Source: Desulforamulus aeronauticus DSM 10349
Lineage (GTDB): Bacteria > Bacillota > Desulfotomaculia > Desulfotomaculales > Desulfotomaculaceae
NCBI RefSeq assembly: GCF_900142375.1
Contig: NZ_FRAR01000009.1
Span: forward strand, 1-64,000
Direction of reading: 5' to 3'
DNA: 64,000 nucleotides
Shown piece by piece: positions 25,275 to 33,955 of the stretch (positions are counted from its first letter, which is position 1; the number at the start of each line of letters is the position of its first letter). The position numbers and the translations under genes were made by a program. Under the pieces are notes generated by a model. It searched no databases, was not told the origin of the DNA, and saw only the letters and a list, made by a program, of their open reading frames with translations.

Positions 25275-25532
25275 TTGACCAAACAGAAAAAGAAAATTGA
25301 TGATTCCAAGGCCAAAAATCCAAAGGGAAATTACTTTGTGTTTATTGTTTTAATCATATATGTGATGATAGCTAGCCAGGCAGTGAAGAACTATAACCAA
25401 TACCTACAATCGCTGCAACTTGCTCCAGGTACTTATCTGGTCTTATCCCTTGGCGGCATCGTACTGCTGGGATCGGGGTTGGTAATCTTAAATAACTTGG
25501 TGCAAAAATGGCTGTCAAAAAAAATGCAATAA
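25275..25532 (+). CDS. Small two-helix membrane protein, 85 aa
   Basis: Unrecognised. A Lys-rich N-terminus (TKQKKKIDDSKAK) precedes two hydrophobic segments (FVFIVLIIYVMIAS; YLVLSLGGIVLLGSGLVIL). TTG start with AAGAAGGG nine bases upstream. The next gene follows by 24 bases, suggesting an operon. Confidence 0.6.
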   Translation: MTKQKKKIDDSKAKNPKGNYFVFIVLIIYVMIASQAVKNYNQYLQSLQLAPGTYLVLSLGGIVLLGSGLVILNNLVQKWLSKKMQ

Positions 25533-25556
25533 AATATGTAAGCGGAGGTAAGTAAC

Positions 25557-25829
25557 GTGCAGCATCCAACTAACACAAGAATTATCTTCGGGGATAATCC
25601 TGAAGAGGCAAGAGAGAAGTACTTGGCCCTGGGTATTAAAACCAAAGATCCCAAGCCCGGCGTAGAAGTTTTAAAACCTCAGGAAGACGAAGAATTTGAC
25701 ATTGACTCCGATATTAACCTTATTGGCGAGGTTTCTGTTGGTCCTTCCATCATGGAAGAAATTCGTCAGGATCCCGCCCGGGCCTATGTGGTTTATTTCC
25801 TGGAGGACCCCCAAAATTTTACAGAATAA
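25557..25829 (+). CDS. Hypothetical acidic protein, 90 aa
   Basis: Unrecognised, strongly acidic (EDEEFDIDSDINLIGEVSVG). GTG start with GGAGGTAAGTAAC upstream. Second gene of a two-gene unit, followed by a strong terminator. Confidence 0.65.
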   Translation: MQHPTNTRIIFGDNPEEAREKYLALGIKTKDPKPGVEVLKPQEDEEFDIDSDINLIGEVSVGPSIMEEIRQDPARAYVVYFLEDPQNFTE

Positions 25830-25842
25830 GTTTCCTAACACA

Positions 25843-25880
25843 AAATCCCGCATCTTTTGAACATGATGCGGGATTTTTAT
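25843..25880 (+). terminator. Terminator
   Basis: AAATCCCGCATC / GATGCGGGATTT, 12-bp stem, then TTATTTTTA. Confidence 0.8.
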
Positions 25881-26105
25881 TTTTACAAACTAAAAATGTT
25901 CTAAAAGGGAACGAATATCATGCAAAGAGACAAGAGTCTGTTATGAATTGTTCAATAAAAGAACAAAACCAACCAGTAATAGTGAAAAAACAGTATCTTT
26001 ATGACGGCATGTTCTTTGCATGATATATGAGTGGCCTTAAAAAAGAAAACCCGACTAGGCCTCGGGTTATAGAAGAAATAAAGCAAGCGCGATTTTTTAT
26101 GAAAA
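25881..26105. other. Gene-free stretch
   Basis: AT-rich with no ORF that has a ribosome site. A 26-codon frame at 25943 lacks any start signal. A weak hairpin (AACCCGA..TCGGGTT) lies near 26048-26069. Confidence 0.4.
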
Positions 26106-26145
26106 GAAGGGCGGTGAGATCCGAGGATACCACCGCCCTTCTTAC
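26106..26145 (-). terminator. Terminator of the hydrogenase operon
   Basis: AAGGGCGGTG / CACCGCCCTT stem with TTCTTTTC on the minus strand, just after the NrfD-like gene. Confidence 0.65.
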
Positions 26146-26167
26146 CTAGTGTAGTAAGATAGATTGC

Positions 26168-27331
26168 TTAGGCTGCATGACTATGATTATCGTGCTCGAG
26201 AATTTTGAAGTTCTCCACGATGAAGCAGTAGGCTAGAACACCCATGGCAACCAAACCAGCGCTCACAACAAATTCCCAAAGAGAGGGAACGTAAGATACG
26301 CCGGTGGAACGAATCATACCAGTCACTACCACGTTCATACGGTTCAGTACGACACCGCAGCTTACCAGTAAACCAAAGGTAAACAGACCACTGCGGGAGT
26401 TGCTGAAACCGGTGAAGGCAATGACAATGGGTATGATGATGCCAAAGATCATTTCGATTAGGAACCAATTAGCTTCAAAGGTACCCGAGAACGCTAATCC
26501 CAATACGCCGCGATTGGTTAAGTCAACGATTTTTATGATTAGATAAAGAATCATGGCATAACCGGAAATTCTTACTAGCTTGCGTAAAATTGGAATGGGA
26601 ATCCAATGATCATAAGCTTTACCAGCCAAAGTGGTTTCCACACAAATCATCGCAGGTCCTACAAAGAAAGAGGACATTAAGAAAAACAGGAAGATGATAG
26701 GAGACCACCACAGGGGATACAGCTTATCTACCATCAACAGGTACAAAGCACCTAAAGAAGACTGGTGCAGGGTTGGGAAGATGATACCAACAATCATTAA
26801 AACGGGCAAAGCCTTTTTAAAGATACTATGGAACTGCTTGCCCACACGTTCGGTAGCAATTTCACCAAATTCTAAAACCTGTACGGTGGTATAGCAGGAT
26901 ACACACCAGAAAACTTCAAACAGAACAGAGTGATGACCCCAGGATACAAAGGGGCGCCAGAAGTTGAACCATTGACCAATATCCAGGAATAAGCCGGCCA
27001 TTACTAACAGATAACCTAGTAAAGATGTTAGCATTGCACTGCGGGCGATTGGATGGAAGTAATCTTTGTGCAGAACGTGTACGATAAGTGCGGTACCATA
27101 TCCACCACCGGCCAGAGCAACACCACAGAGTACGTCAAAACCGATCCAGAGACCCCAAGGCCATTCATCACTTAAGTTTGTAACAGTACCCAGACCAGTA
27201 ACCAGACGGAAAATAATCGCTCCGATGGCCACTGCCGATAAGAGCAGTAATAAGACGCGTATTGGAGTAATTCTAAAGCTCCATTTTTGGGCTTGGGCGT
27301 GAGACGCCATAAATATCCCCCCAGTTCTCAA
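26168..27331 (-). CDS. NrfD/HybB-type membrane subunit of the exported hydrogenase
   Basis: 387 residues with about ten hydrophobic segments; the PsrC/NrfD fold of quinone-interacting subunits (GLWIGFDVLCGVALAGGGYGTALIVHVL). ATG at 27331 is the open-frame start, but a Met seven codons in (MASHAQAQKW) follows GGGGGGATATTT more naturally. It would take electrons from the HybA-like ferredoxin and reduce menaquinone. Third gene of the minus-strand operon, 15 bases after the second. Confidence 0.88.
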   Translation of the reverse strand: MRTGGIFMASHAQAQKWSFRITPIRVLLLLLSAVAIGAIIFRLVTGLGTVTNLSDEWPWGLWIGFDVLCGVALAGGGYGTALIVHVLHKDYFHPIARSAMLTSLLGYLLVMAGLFLDIGQWFNFWRPFVSWGHHSVLFEVFWCVSCYTTVQVLEFGEIATERVGKQFHSIFKKALPVLMIVGIIFPTLHQSSLGALYLLMVDKLYPLWWSPIIFLFFLMSSFFVGPAMICVETTLAGKAYDHWIPIPILRKLVRISGYAMILYLIIKIVDLTNRGVLGLAFSGTFEANWFLIEMIFGIIIPIVIAFTGFSNSRSGLFTFGLLVSCGVVLNRMNVVVTGMIRSTGVSYVPSLWEFVVSAGLVAMGVLAYCFIVENFKILEHDNHSHAA

Positions 27332-27346
27332 AAATATCGTGGCGTG

Positions 27347-28141
27347 TTAGGCCTTAATGTTCTTATTGTTTTCTTTAGAAACCTGGTTACGGCGTTTTGT
27401 ATAGTGGTATAAGCCAGTTAGAATAACGCCCCAGGTAATGCCCACAAAGGGAGTGGCATGCATGAAACTTGCGGTATAGCTGGGTAGCGAACGTTTGGTA
27501 ACATTGGTTTTAAAGCCCAATTGATCAAAGGGAACGTCAGAAATATAAATCCAGTCAGTGCCGCCCACTTCTTCTTCACCATAGATGTGTTTTACATACT
27601 TGGCATCTTTGGCGATAATGGCTTTAGCTTCTTTAAGCAGTTCTTCGCGCTCACCAAATTTAAATACATCCGCAGGACAAACTGATACACAGGCAGGGGC
27701 TTCACCCTTTTCTACTTTATCACTGCACATCATGCACTTGGTTACCAGCGGGAAGGCCTTCTCCCATTCATATTTAGGAACGTTAAAAGGACAGGCTACC
27801 ATGCAATAGCGGCAACCAACGCACAGGTGGGGGTAATAAATTACCGGGCCTGCTTCGGTTTTTTGGAAAGCCTTGGCAAAGCAAGCAGAAACACAGGCAG
27901 GTTCCTTGCAGTGTAAACACTGCTGCTTAACAAAGCGCCATACAGGCTGTCCATTACTGTCTTTTACTTCTTTATGATGGACTACGGTCCAGTTTTTACC
28001 GGTCAGTTTGGCTTTATCTCCCAAGGTAGGAGTAGTTTCATCCCAGGCATTGCCGTTATATAGCTTGCAGGCCACGGTACAGCTGCCGCAACCCACACAT
28101 TTGGTAAGATCAACCAGAACACCTTTTGACATAAGTTTCAC
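27347..28141 (-). CDS. HybA-type four-cluster ferredoxin subunit
   Basis: 264 residues. Four [4Fe-4S] binding sets appear: CVGCGSCTVAC, CLHCKEPACVSAC, CVGCRYCMVAC and CMMCSDKVEKGEAPACVSVC. A C-terminal hydrophobic helix (TPFVGITWGVILTGLYHY) can anchor it to the membrane. No Tat or Sec signal is seen, so export would need piggy-backing on the hydrogenase subunit, or the protein sits on the inner face. It lies between the hydrogenase and the NrfD-like genes. Confidence 0.88.
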   Translation of the reverse strand: MKLMSKGVLVDLTKCVGCGSCTVACKLYNGNAWDETTPTLGDKAKLTGKNWTVVHHKEVKDSNGQPVWRFVKQQCLHCKEPACVSACFAKAFQKTEAGPVIYYPHLCVGCRYCMVACPFNVPKYEWEKAFPLVTKCMMCSDKVEKGEAPACVSVCPADVFKFGEREELLKEAKAIIAKDAKYVKHIYGEEEVGGTDWIYISDVPFDQLGFKTNVTKRSLPSYTASFMHATPFVGITWGVILTGLYHYTKRRNQVSKENNKNIKA

Positions 28142-28158
28142 CTCCTAGGGTTTACAGG

Positions 28159-29715
28159 TTAAGCGTTCTTTTTAACGGTTAGATGCTTGCTGCGGTCTTC
28201 GTAATGGGTATGCAGCAGTTCATGGGCGATATGACTGTTGGGGCTCTCTAGGAATTTTTCATAGAGGGCTAGGACTTCCTTGTTCTCATGGCTCTTACGC
28301 TTAGCATAAATGTGAGCGTCTGCGTTATAAATACTGTTGATACGGGCTTGACGTACTTCGTCAGACGGTGGTAAAGAGGTACGAGGTTGGCCGCCGCCAC
28401 TGATGCAACCGCCGGGGCAGCACATAAATTCGATGAAATGATAAGGAGCGTCTCCCTTGCGCACCGCTTCCAGTATAGGACGGGCATTGCTTAAACCGTG
28501 TACAACAGCTACTTTAACATCCCCTACACCGGGAATATTAACAGTGGCTTCTTTACAACCCTGCAGACCACGAATCGGGGTTAGATTTAATAAGGCTTCC
28601 GGTGGCTCTTGCTTGGTAATTAGGAAGTAAGCAGAACGAATGGCGGCTTCCATAACACCGCCGGTAGCACCAAAGATTAAGCCGGCACTGGTACTTTCAC
28701 CCATCAAAGTATCGTACTTCTCGTCTTTTAGGGAAGTTAAATCAATACCTTTGCTCTTAATTAAGCGAGCTAATTCACGGGTAGTTAAAACAACGTCCAC
28801 GTCTCTTAATTCGGGTTTGCCAGCATGTTTACCCGCACTGTTCATTTCTGGACGGGCAGCTTCAAACTTTTTAGCGGTACAAGGCATAATGGACACGGAG
28901 AAAATTTTATCCGGGCTAATACCCTTTTCCTTAGCATAATAAGTCTTGACTAAAGCACCCAGCATTTGCTGTGGTGATTTACAGGTAGACATATGGTGCA
29001 ACAGGTCTGGATAGTAGTACTCGCAGAATTTTACCCACCCAGGGCTGCAGGAGGTAAATTGCGGTAGGGGTTCATCAAGTGCCCCGGTAACTCTCTTAAT
29101 TAACTCGGTACCTTCTTCGAAAATGGTTAAGTCTGCTGAGAAGTTGGTATCAAAGACTGCATCGAAACCAAGTTTCTTCAGTGCTGCTACTTGTTTGCCT
29201 TCTACGAAGGAACCCGGAGCCATGCCAAACTCTTCTCCTAAACCAACTCTGGTGGCAGGAGCGGTTTGAACGACTACATGAATGCTTTTGTCTTCTAAAG
29301 CTTGGACCACTTTGTCAATGTCGTCCCGTTCGGTGATCGCTGCAGTGGGACACCACAGGGTGCACTGTCCGCAGTTTACGCAGGTAATGTCGTCTTTAAT
29401 GGGTAGTTCATAATAGCCGTAAACAGTCTGAACCCTTTGACAAACCTCCACACACTGGCCGCACAAAACACATTTCTTGTCATCCCGGGTAATGGAAGGG
29501 TTGGTGGGATCAATAGGAATACGACCCTTTACCTGAACCGGGAATGAGCTGGCAACCTGGTACTGCTGTGGCATCCAGCCCTTGCCGCCGGCGGGATCTG
29601 TACTACATCCTGCAATGGTTGCAGTGATGCCTGTCAGACCGATGCCCCCCATCATCTTGAGGAAGCCCCGCCTGGTCACTTGCCTTTCTTTTTCTTTGTC
29701 CGCTTGGTTCTGCAT
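28159..29715 (-). CDS. Tat-exported [FeFe] hydrogenase, lipoprotein-like
   Basis: 518 residues in one chain. A Tat motif (RRGFLKMMGG) and a hydrophobic stretch end at IAGC, a lipobox, so the protein is probably exported folded and lipid-anchored outside. Two [4Fe-4S] sets (CVLCGQCVEVC, CVNCGQCTLWC) precede the H-cluster motifs L1 TSCSPGWVKFCE, L2 MPCTAKKFE and L3 FMCCPGGCISGGGQP. The last ~60 residues are the small-subunit domain (ARINSIYNADAHIYAKRKSHEN), fused as in monomeric forms. With the HybA/NrfD partners it likely oxidises H2 and feeds quinone. First gene of the operon. Confidence 0.93.
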   Translation of the reverse strand: MQNQADKEKERQVTRRGFLKMMGGIGLTGITATIAGCSTDPAGGKGWMPQQYQVASSFPVQVKGRIPIDPTNPSITRDDKKCVLCGQCVEVCQRVQTVYGYYELPIKDDITCVNCGQCTLWCPTAAITERDDIDKVVQALEDKSIHVVVQTAPATRVGLGEEFGMAPGSFVEGKQVAALKKLGFDAVFDTNFSADLTIFEEGTELIKRVTGALDEPLPQFTSCSPGWVKFCEYYYPDLLHHMSTCKSPQQMLGALVKTYYAKEKGISPDKIFSVSIMPCTAKKFEAARPEMNSAGKHAGKPELRDVDVVLTTRELARLIKSKGIDLTSLKDEKYDTLMGESTSAGLIFGATGGVMEAAIRSAYFLITKQEPPEALLNLTPIRGLQGCKEATVNIPGVGDVKVAVVHGLSNARPILEAVRKGDAPYHFIEFMCCPGGCISGGGQPRTSLPPSDEVRQARINSIYNADAHIYAKRKSHENKEVLALYEKFLESPNSHIAHELLHTHYEDRSKHLTVKKNA

Positions 29716-30254
29716 AGGTTTTCCCCCTTTGCTAAAAGCTGCATTTTTGCATATGCATACTAACGACTCTGCTAAAAAAATTAAGACTACAGATCGTTAG
29801 TTAAACACCTGGGTTATTCGACAATATACTCTGGTTATCATATTTGATATTTGTCACAAAATTTAAAAAACCTCTTTTTTAAAAAGAAATATTAAATATA
29901 AAATTTTAGGACATAAATTAATAACAAAGGGAAATACGTCGGAATATTGGAAATATAAACGCTATTTAATTTTTTGGCGCAGCTGGTTTTTAAACCTCAA
30001 ATCAATATTTGAGGTAACATAAAATAGATGTGGCATTTGAAGTATTTTCGCTAAGAAAAAGTAGAAGACTAAAAATGTGAAATCTAAACATAGTAGGTTT
30101 GGGGCAAGAAATGTGAAAGTACCATAGTGTATTTACTGACTTTAACTTACCTTGACTATAATTTTATTATAACAGCAAATAGGTAAAATACAATGTAGCA
30201 GTAAAGAATGTCATACTTTTTTCATAGATTGTAAATAATAGGATTCTTAGAGAG
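29716..30254. other. AT-rich divergent intergenic region
   Basis: About 540 bases with no gene. It must hold the hydrogenase operon promoter (minus) and that of the 30255 gene (plus), but I see no clean pair of hexamers. TTTGATATTTGTCACAAA (29842-29859) has half of a Rex/Fnr-like palindrome; the match is too weak to call. Confidence 0.4.
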
Positions 30255-30959
30255 GTGGCAGAGATTGATTTTACTTTTTGTGGGGAAGGATTTTGCTGTC
30301 AGGTAGGGAATTTAGAATACAAGAAAATAACAACGGTTACGAAAAGGGGGGGAGTACTCATTATCCCGGAACAGATAAAGACCAGAAAATATGGCGATTA
30401 CTACATCTTCTATCTTAAAGAAACAAAGGTCCTACGAATAAAATGTGAGTTGGGCCCCCCAGAAATTATTGCCAATATCAATGAAGGTGATGGCCGGTCG
30501 GTAAGCTCTATCGGGCAGAAGCGAATTAGAGAGTTTTTTGAGGGAACTGGTTTTGAAAAGGGCAATGTGGCAAATTGTGAGGTCCATTACTATAAAGAAG
30601 GCAAAACTGTTTTTGATAGTTTACCCGAAGAGGAACGCAATAAATTTTTTGATTTCTGTATGGAAACCGCGCTTCAAGGGGTGCTAGGGGAACTGAATGA
30701 AATTGTTAGTTACTTTAGTGGACTAGAAAAGCAGTTTAATGCTTCCATTGAAGAGGGAGCAGATATTTTTTGTTCTGAAGAATTTGAAGATAAATATGAT
30801 CTCAGAGAAATGCTTTATGAAGTTTCTAATGAACTGGCGAGAATTTACAAGAGTAAGCCCAATCCTAAAGTTGTTCAATGGGCGGAGATATTATTACATA
30901 ATTTACTGAAAGATATATTTAGTCTGGGATATGCCATTGGTAAAGAAGATATAGAGTGA
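30255..30959 (+). CDS. Hypothetical protein, 234 aa, Cys-containing N-terminus
   Basis: Unrecognised. The N-terminal IDFTFCGEGFCCQVG has three Cys in a pattern loosely like YkgJ-type metal-chelating proteins, with later Cys at LRIKCELG and VANCEVHYY. The C-terminal half is acidic and helical (EEFEDKYDLREMLYEVSNELARIY). GTG start (30255) with only a weak ribosome site (TTAGAGAG). Followed 37 bases later by a small membrane-protein gene. Confidence 0.65.
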   Translation: MAEIDFTFCGEGFCCQVGNLEYKKITTVTKRGGVLIIPEQIKTRKYGDYYIFYLKETKVLRIKCELGPPEIIANINEGDGRSVSSIGQKRIREFFEGTGFEKGNVANCEVHYYKEGKTVFDSLPEEERNKFFDFCMETALQGVLGELNEIVSYFSGLEKQFNASIEEGADIFCSEEFEDKYDLREMLYEVSNELARIYKSKPNPKVVQWAEILLHNLLKDIFSLGYAIGKEDIE

Positions 30960-30996
30960 TTATTTTAAGAACAGCAGAGAAAAGGATGTTGTTTTT

Positions 30997-31227
30997 ATGG
31001 GGGAGAGGCAGAAGGCAACAAACGCAAAGGGGAAAGTTATTCCTTTTACACCGAGACAAGAGCCTAAATTAAAGAAATTAGACTATATGTCTCCTGAACA
31101 AAAAAGGCTAAGACAGAAAAGAGAAAAACAAAGAATGGATAGCCAGGTGCGCAGTACTGTGGTGCGAAATGTAGGTATTTTTATTGGTATCTGTGTGCTG
31201 GCCTATCTGTTAAAGGAAATATTATAA
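30997..31227 (+). CDS. Small C-terminally anchored membrane protein, 76 aa
   Basis: A very basic N-terminal half (KLKKLDYMSPEQKRLRQKREKQRMD) followed by one C-terminal transmembrane helix (VGIFIGICVLAYLLKEIL). It could bind nucleic acid or phospholipid heads at the membrane; no family known. It may be co-transcribed with the preceding gene and ends at a terminator. Confidence 0.6.
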   Translation: MGERQKATNAKGKVIPFTPRQEPKLKKLDYMSPEQKRLRQKREKQRMDSQVRSTVVRNVGIFIGICVLAYLLKEIL

Positions 31228-31234
31228 ATAATAG

Positions 31235-31290
31235 AAAAAAGAAGCTAAAAGAATCCCTTCTAAAAGTTAGGGCATACTTTTGGCTTCTTT
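31235..31290. terminator. Convergent terminator, overlaps the 3' end of the next CDS
   Basis: AAAGAAGCTAAAAG / CTTTTGGCTTCTTT pair with a single bulge; serves both directions. Confidence 0.55.
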
Positions 31291-31533
31291 AGCTTTTAAT
31301 GATAGGGATTGTTTGTGGTGTTTTAATACATCATAAACCCTTTTGAAACCCCAAAGCATGACCACGAGGTCATCGGCCCGGCCGGTGAGGGGGATAAAGT
31401 CTGGAATAAAATCAATGGGGCTGATGAAATACAATAAACAGCCGCCTATCTCATATTTCATGCGAGAAGGTACCAGTGGGTTTAGTAAGGCTTGGATAAA
31501 AGTAAAAAAATTTTTAAGAAATGCCAATGTCAT
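31267..31533 (-). CDS. YkvA-family protein (DUF1232)
   Basis: 88 residues. The DUF1232 core is clear: GGCLLYFISPIDFIPDFIPLTGRADDLVVM, a short membrane-embedded helical hairpin with conserved SPIDLIPD-like turn. Function of the family is unknown. Ribosome site GGAAGAAGGGATGAC before the ATG. Confidence 0.8.
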   Translation of the reverse strand: MTLAFLKNFFTFIQALLNPLVPSRMKYEIGGCLLYFISPIDFIPDFIPLTGRADDLVVMLWGFKRVYDVLKHHKQSLSLKAKEAKSMP

Positions 31534-31653
31534 CCCTTCTTCCTTTTAATAGATATTCTCCAAAGATAGGGCTAAATCCTTTTGTGCAATGAAAGGACAT
31601 TATTTTTCCTCCATGGGAGAAAATAAAGGTAACGATACTTCCAGGAGGACAAG

Positions 31654-31920
31654 ATGGAGCCCACTGCTGCAGCTAAAATTATGGTCTATTTAAGGTTTTT
31701 GCTAGCAATTATTTCCCTGGTTGCTGTGTATTTTATGCTAAAATACCCTACCGTTGAAGCTGGTTTACGTATCAACGCAGTTTTATCAATTACCAATCCA
31801 GCGATTTTACTGTTAATTAATTTAGTAGGTATCAGTGGGTTAGCGGGTCATGCATCCATCATAAAGCTTGGTTTCATTATCCTAGGTGCGGTTTTTATTA
31901 TGTTTGGGACCATAAAGTAA
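31654..31920 (+). CDS. Small membrane protein, 88 aa
   Basis: Unrecognised; three hydrophobic segments (LRFLLAIISLVAVYFML; INAVLSITNPAILLLINLVGI; LGFIILGAVFIMFG). Ribosome site CCAGGAGGACAAG. One-gene unit with a strong terminator that overlaps its stop. Confidence 0.65.
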   Translation: MEPTAAAKIMVYLRFLLAIISLVAVYFMLKYPTVEAGLRINAVLSITNPAILLLINLVGISGLAGHASIIKLGFIILGAVFIMFGTIK

Positions 31921-31952
31921 TAACGGGCTGACCCTGGTCAGCCCGTTATTAC
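31918..31952. terminator. Convergent terminator
   Basis: AATAACGGGCTGACC / GGTCAGCCCGTTATT, 15-bp perfect stem, triloop CTG. Confidence 0.8.
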
Positions 31953-31956
31953 TTTA

Positions 31957-32145
31957 TTAAAGTTCCATGATGGAAAAAGCCTCGGTAGGACACAATTCGA
32001 GACAGGTTTCGCAGCCCAGGCAATCTGCCGCATCGCCGATTACTTCTGCTTTACCCTCGGTCATACCTAAAATTTTGGCAGGGCAGGCATCGACACAAGA
32101 GCCGCAACCTTCGCATTTGTCTTGGTTAATGGTTACCATAAACAT
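31957..32145 (-). CDS. 2[4Fe-4S] ferredoxin
   Basis: 62 residues: two classical sets, CEGCGSCVDACP and CLGCETCLELCP, the bacterial (clostridial) ferredoxin pattern. It is a likely carrier between CooS and other redox enzymes, though it is not linked to them. Start could be ATG 32145 or the Met two codons later (MVTINQDKCEGCG). Confidence 0.92.
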   Translation of the reverse strand: MFMVTINQDKCEGCGSCVDACPAKILGMTEGKAEVIGDAADCLGCETCLELCPTEAFSIMEL

Positions 32146-32461
32146 ATAAACGCCCCCTTAGACTAAGATGCTTGTTATGAATGAACTACGTTATTTAATA
32201 CAAGAACATTATAAAAGAACCAACTAGTTAGTTCAATGAAATATTCCTGACTGTTCAGTTTGAATAAGGTAAGACAAGAAATTACTTTATCCAGTGGAAG
32301 TAACTGCTAGGTAAATATTTATCTAGATCACTCTATAAAAAGAGTTGCTGTAACAAATAATAAAAAAGAACAACGGGAGAGCTTTAGCTCTCCCGTTGCG
32401 TTGGGGGCTCAACCGGGGCCTGTCTCAAAGGATGCACCGATTGCCCTTCCGTTCTTTTTAC
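32146..32461. other. Intergenic region with one terminator
   Basis: AT-rich, no ORF. Contains the hairpin AACGGGAGAGC / GCTCTCCCGTT (32371-32396), which on the minus strand lies downstream of the SASP gene and ends its transcript. Confidence 0.55.
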
Positions 32462-32716
32462 TTATTTAATTTGGTCGGTAGGAGCAGATTGAGAAACTTG
32501 ACCAACGCCACCGCTCATCAGAGCTTGCTCAGCGAAGGCAACCATTTTCTTAGTCATGTTACCACCAACATAACCATTAACGCGGCTGGGCAGAGCGCCT
32601 TTGTCCACTTGCTGATAGTTAGCGATACCTAATTCACTGGCGATTTCATACTTCATTTGATCTAGAGCACTGGAAGCACCATTGGTTACAGGGGTGTTAG
32701 TATTACGGCTAGTCAT
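32462..32716 (-). CDS. Alpha/beta-type small acid-soluble spore protein
   Basis: 84 residues. Binds and protects spore DNA. Family motifs: LDQMKYEIASELGI (containing the germination-protease cleavage region) and GYVGGNMTKKMVAFAEQ. Strong ribosome site (AAGGAGGGAATTAAAAC). A sigma-G promoter lies upstream, matching forespore-specific expression. Confidence 0.93.
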   Translation of the reverse strand: MTSRNTNTPVTNGASSALDQMKYEIASELGIANYQQVDKGALPSRVNGYVGGNMTKKMVAFAEQALMSGGVGQVSQSAPTDQIK

Positions 32717-32765
32717 GTTTTAATTCCCTCCTTGAAATTTTTGTTTTATTGTGTGGGTCTATCTT

Positions 32766-32794
32766 TATTATGGTCAAAGAGGGTTTTTAAATAC
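32766..32794 (-). promoter_or_regulatory. Sigma-G promoter of the SASP gene
   Basis: On the minus strand GTATT (32794-32790), 17-base spacer, CATAATA (32772-32766), agreeing with the GnATR / CATnnTA pattern of forespore sigma-G. Confidence 0.7.
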
Positions 32795-32909
32795 GAGAAA
32801 AATTTTGTAAGGAATTATAGTATTAGGGAGTGCTTCCAATAGAAAAGATTTACTATAAAACCAGATATATAATTAAATAAAATGTTAAATTACATTTGGT
32901 TTTAAGTAA

Positions 32910-33251
32910 CTATTTGTTGTTAAAGATTAGGTTTAGTATCCAGCTTGTAATACCAGTAATGATAGCTCCTATAAAGGCTCCACCGAAGCTGTAGACATGG
33001 AAACCGGGGATTAGCCAAGAAACCAAACAAAAGGTAATGGCATTAAGCACTAAAATAAAAAATCCCAGGGAAATTACTGTTAGGGGAAAGGTAAGAAAAA
33101 CTAAAATAGGTCGAATAAAAGTATTGACAAAACCTAACAGTAAAGCAGCTAGTAAAGCTGAGACAACACCATTGATTTGAATACTGTCAATAAAATAGTC
33201 CGCAATCAATAAAGCCGCACCATTTAATAGCAAGCTAAGTAACCAACCCAT
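32910..33251 (-). CDS. Phage-holin-family / YvlD-like four-helix membrane protein
   Basis: 113 residues with four hydrophobic segments. GFVNTFIRPILVFLTFPLTVISLGFFILVLNAITFCLVSWL is the hallmark of this family, which despite its name is chromosomal and has no shown holin role; in Bacilli YvlD is linked to envelope stress. I chose ATG 33251 because GGAGGTGAAATT precedes it; the frame extends to 33299. Confidence 0.8.
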   Translation of the reverse strand: MGWLLSLLLNGAALLIADYFIDSIQINGVVSALLAALLLGFVNTFIRPILVFLTFPLTVISLGFFILVLNAITFCLVSWLIPGFHVYSFGGAFIGAIITGITSWILNLIFNNK

Positions 33252-33308
33252 AATTTCACCTCCACTTTCAATGATAGTAAGGGAGTAAAGTAGTGTCAAT
33301 CTCTAGAT

Positions 33309-33354
33309 CACTTTCCAAAGGTATAAAATTTCTATTGACGAAAGTATAAGAAAG
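33309..33354 (+). repeat. Dispersed repeat, left half only
   Basis: CACTTTCC..GTATAAAATTTCTATTGA..GAAAGTATAAGAAA matches the left part of the copy at 34690 almost base for base; the hairpin half is missing. Confidence 0.6.
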
Positions 33355-33428
33355 TATTTAGAAGGATAATACTTTTTCATCTAGAAACAATAATTTAAAA
33401 AGTCCTGTTTGGAAGGGGGCACCTTATT

Positions 33429-33623
33429 TTGGCTTCATTACAGGAATGTCTGAAAGAGTGGGAAAAAAGTACGATTGTTTATCTGCATTACATTCAAGGG
33501 ATATCGTCAAATGAGTATAACAGTGGTTTTGCCGATGGGTTAGAAATGGCCTTAAAATCCTTTCAGGAACACGTAAAGGACTGCCCTGATTATAAAATTA
33601 CAAAGGAGGTTGAGAGCCGATGA
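33429..33623 (+). CDS. Hypothetical protein, 64 aa
   Basis: Unrecognised helical protein (LQECLKEWEKSTIVYLHYIQGISSNEYNSGFADGLEMALKSF). TTG start with GGAAGGGGGCACC upstream. The stop overlaps the next ATG by 4 bases (ATGA), so the two genes are translationally coupled. Confidence 0.6.
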   Translation: MASLQECLKEWEKSTIVYLHYIQGISSNEYNSGFADGLEMALKSFQEHVKDCPDYKITKEVESR

Positions 33624-33826
33624 ATATGAACATTTATTCAGTGGTGAAGGTTCTAAACGGACAATGTGACGAAATCTCTTGCTTTGATACAGAGGAAGCA
33701 GCAACTGCCTATGCAGAGCAAACGGTCAAGAGTGAACCCTATGATGTGATATCTTTATTCCGAATTATTCTCAATAACCCCAACGTACAGTTGACCATTA
33801 AAGAATACCGCAAAGCCTGTGGCTAA
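33620..33826 (+). CDS. Hypothetical protein, 68 aa
   Basis: Unrecognised. Predicted alpha/beta (MNIYSVVKVLNGQCDEISCFDTEEAATAYAEQTV). Start overlaps the stop of the previous gene; GGAGG lies nine bases before the ATG. A repeat copy begins ten bases after its stop. Confidence 0.6.
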   Translation: MNMNIYSVVKVLNGQCDEISCFDTEEAATAYAEQTVKSEPYDVISLFRIILNNPNVQLTIKEYRKACG

Positions 33827-33835
33827 ACGAAGTTT

Positions 33836-33934
33836 GTTAGAAAAACTTGGCTTATGCCAAGTCTTTGACACAGGCGGAAACCTTAGTTTTTCTTATAGTT
33901 TCGTCAATAGAATTTTTATACTTTCTGAAAGTGC
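33836..33934 (-). repeat. Dispersed palindromic repeat, full copy, inverted
   Basis: Reads in the opposite direction to the 34690 copy: GTTAGAAAAACTTGGCTTAT and GCCAAGTCTTTGACACAGG on the plus strand, ending ATACTTTCTGAAAGTGC. It is preserved with several substitutions. Confidence 0.75.
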
Positions 33935-33955
33935 AAAAAGGGGAGAGGAAGAATA

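Noticed and set aside
25943-26023. 26-codon ORF in the gap before the hydrogenase terminator
   Set aside because: No ribosome site and no recognisable product.
29842-29859. Possible Rex or Fnr site upstream of the hydrogenase operon
   Set aside because: Only one half-site (TTGTCACAA part) fits; the other half has too many mismatches to call.
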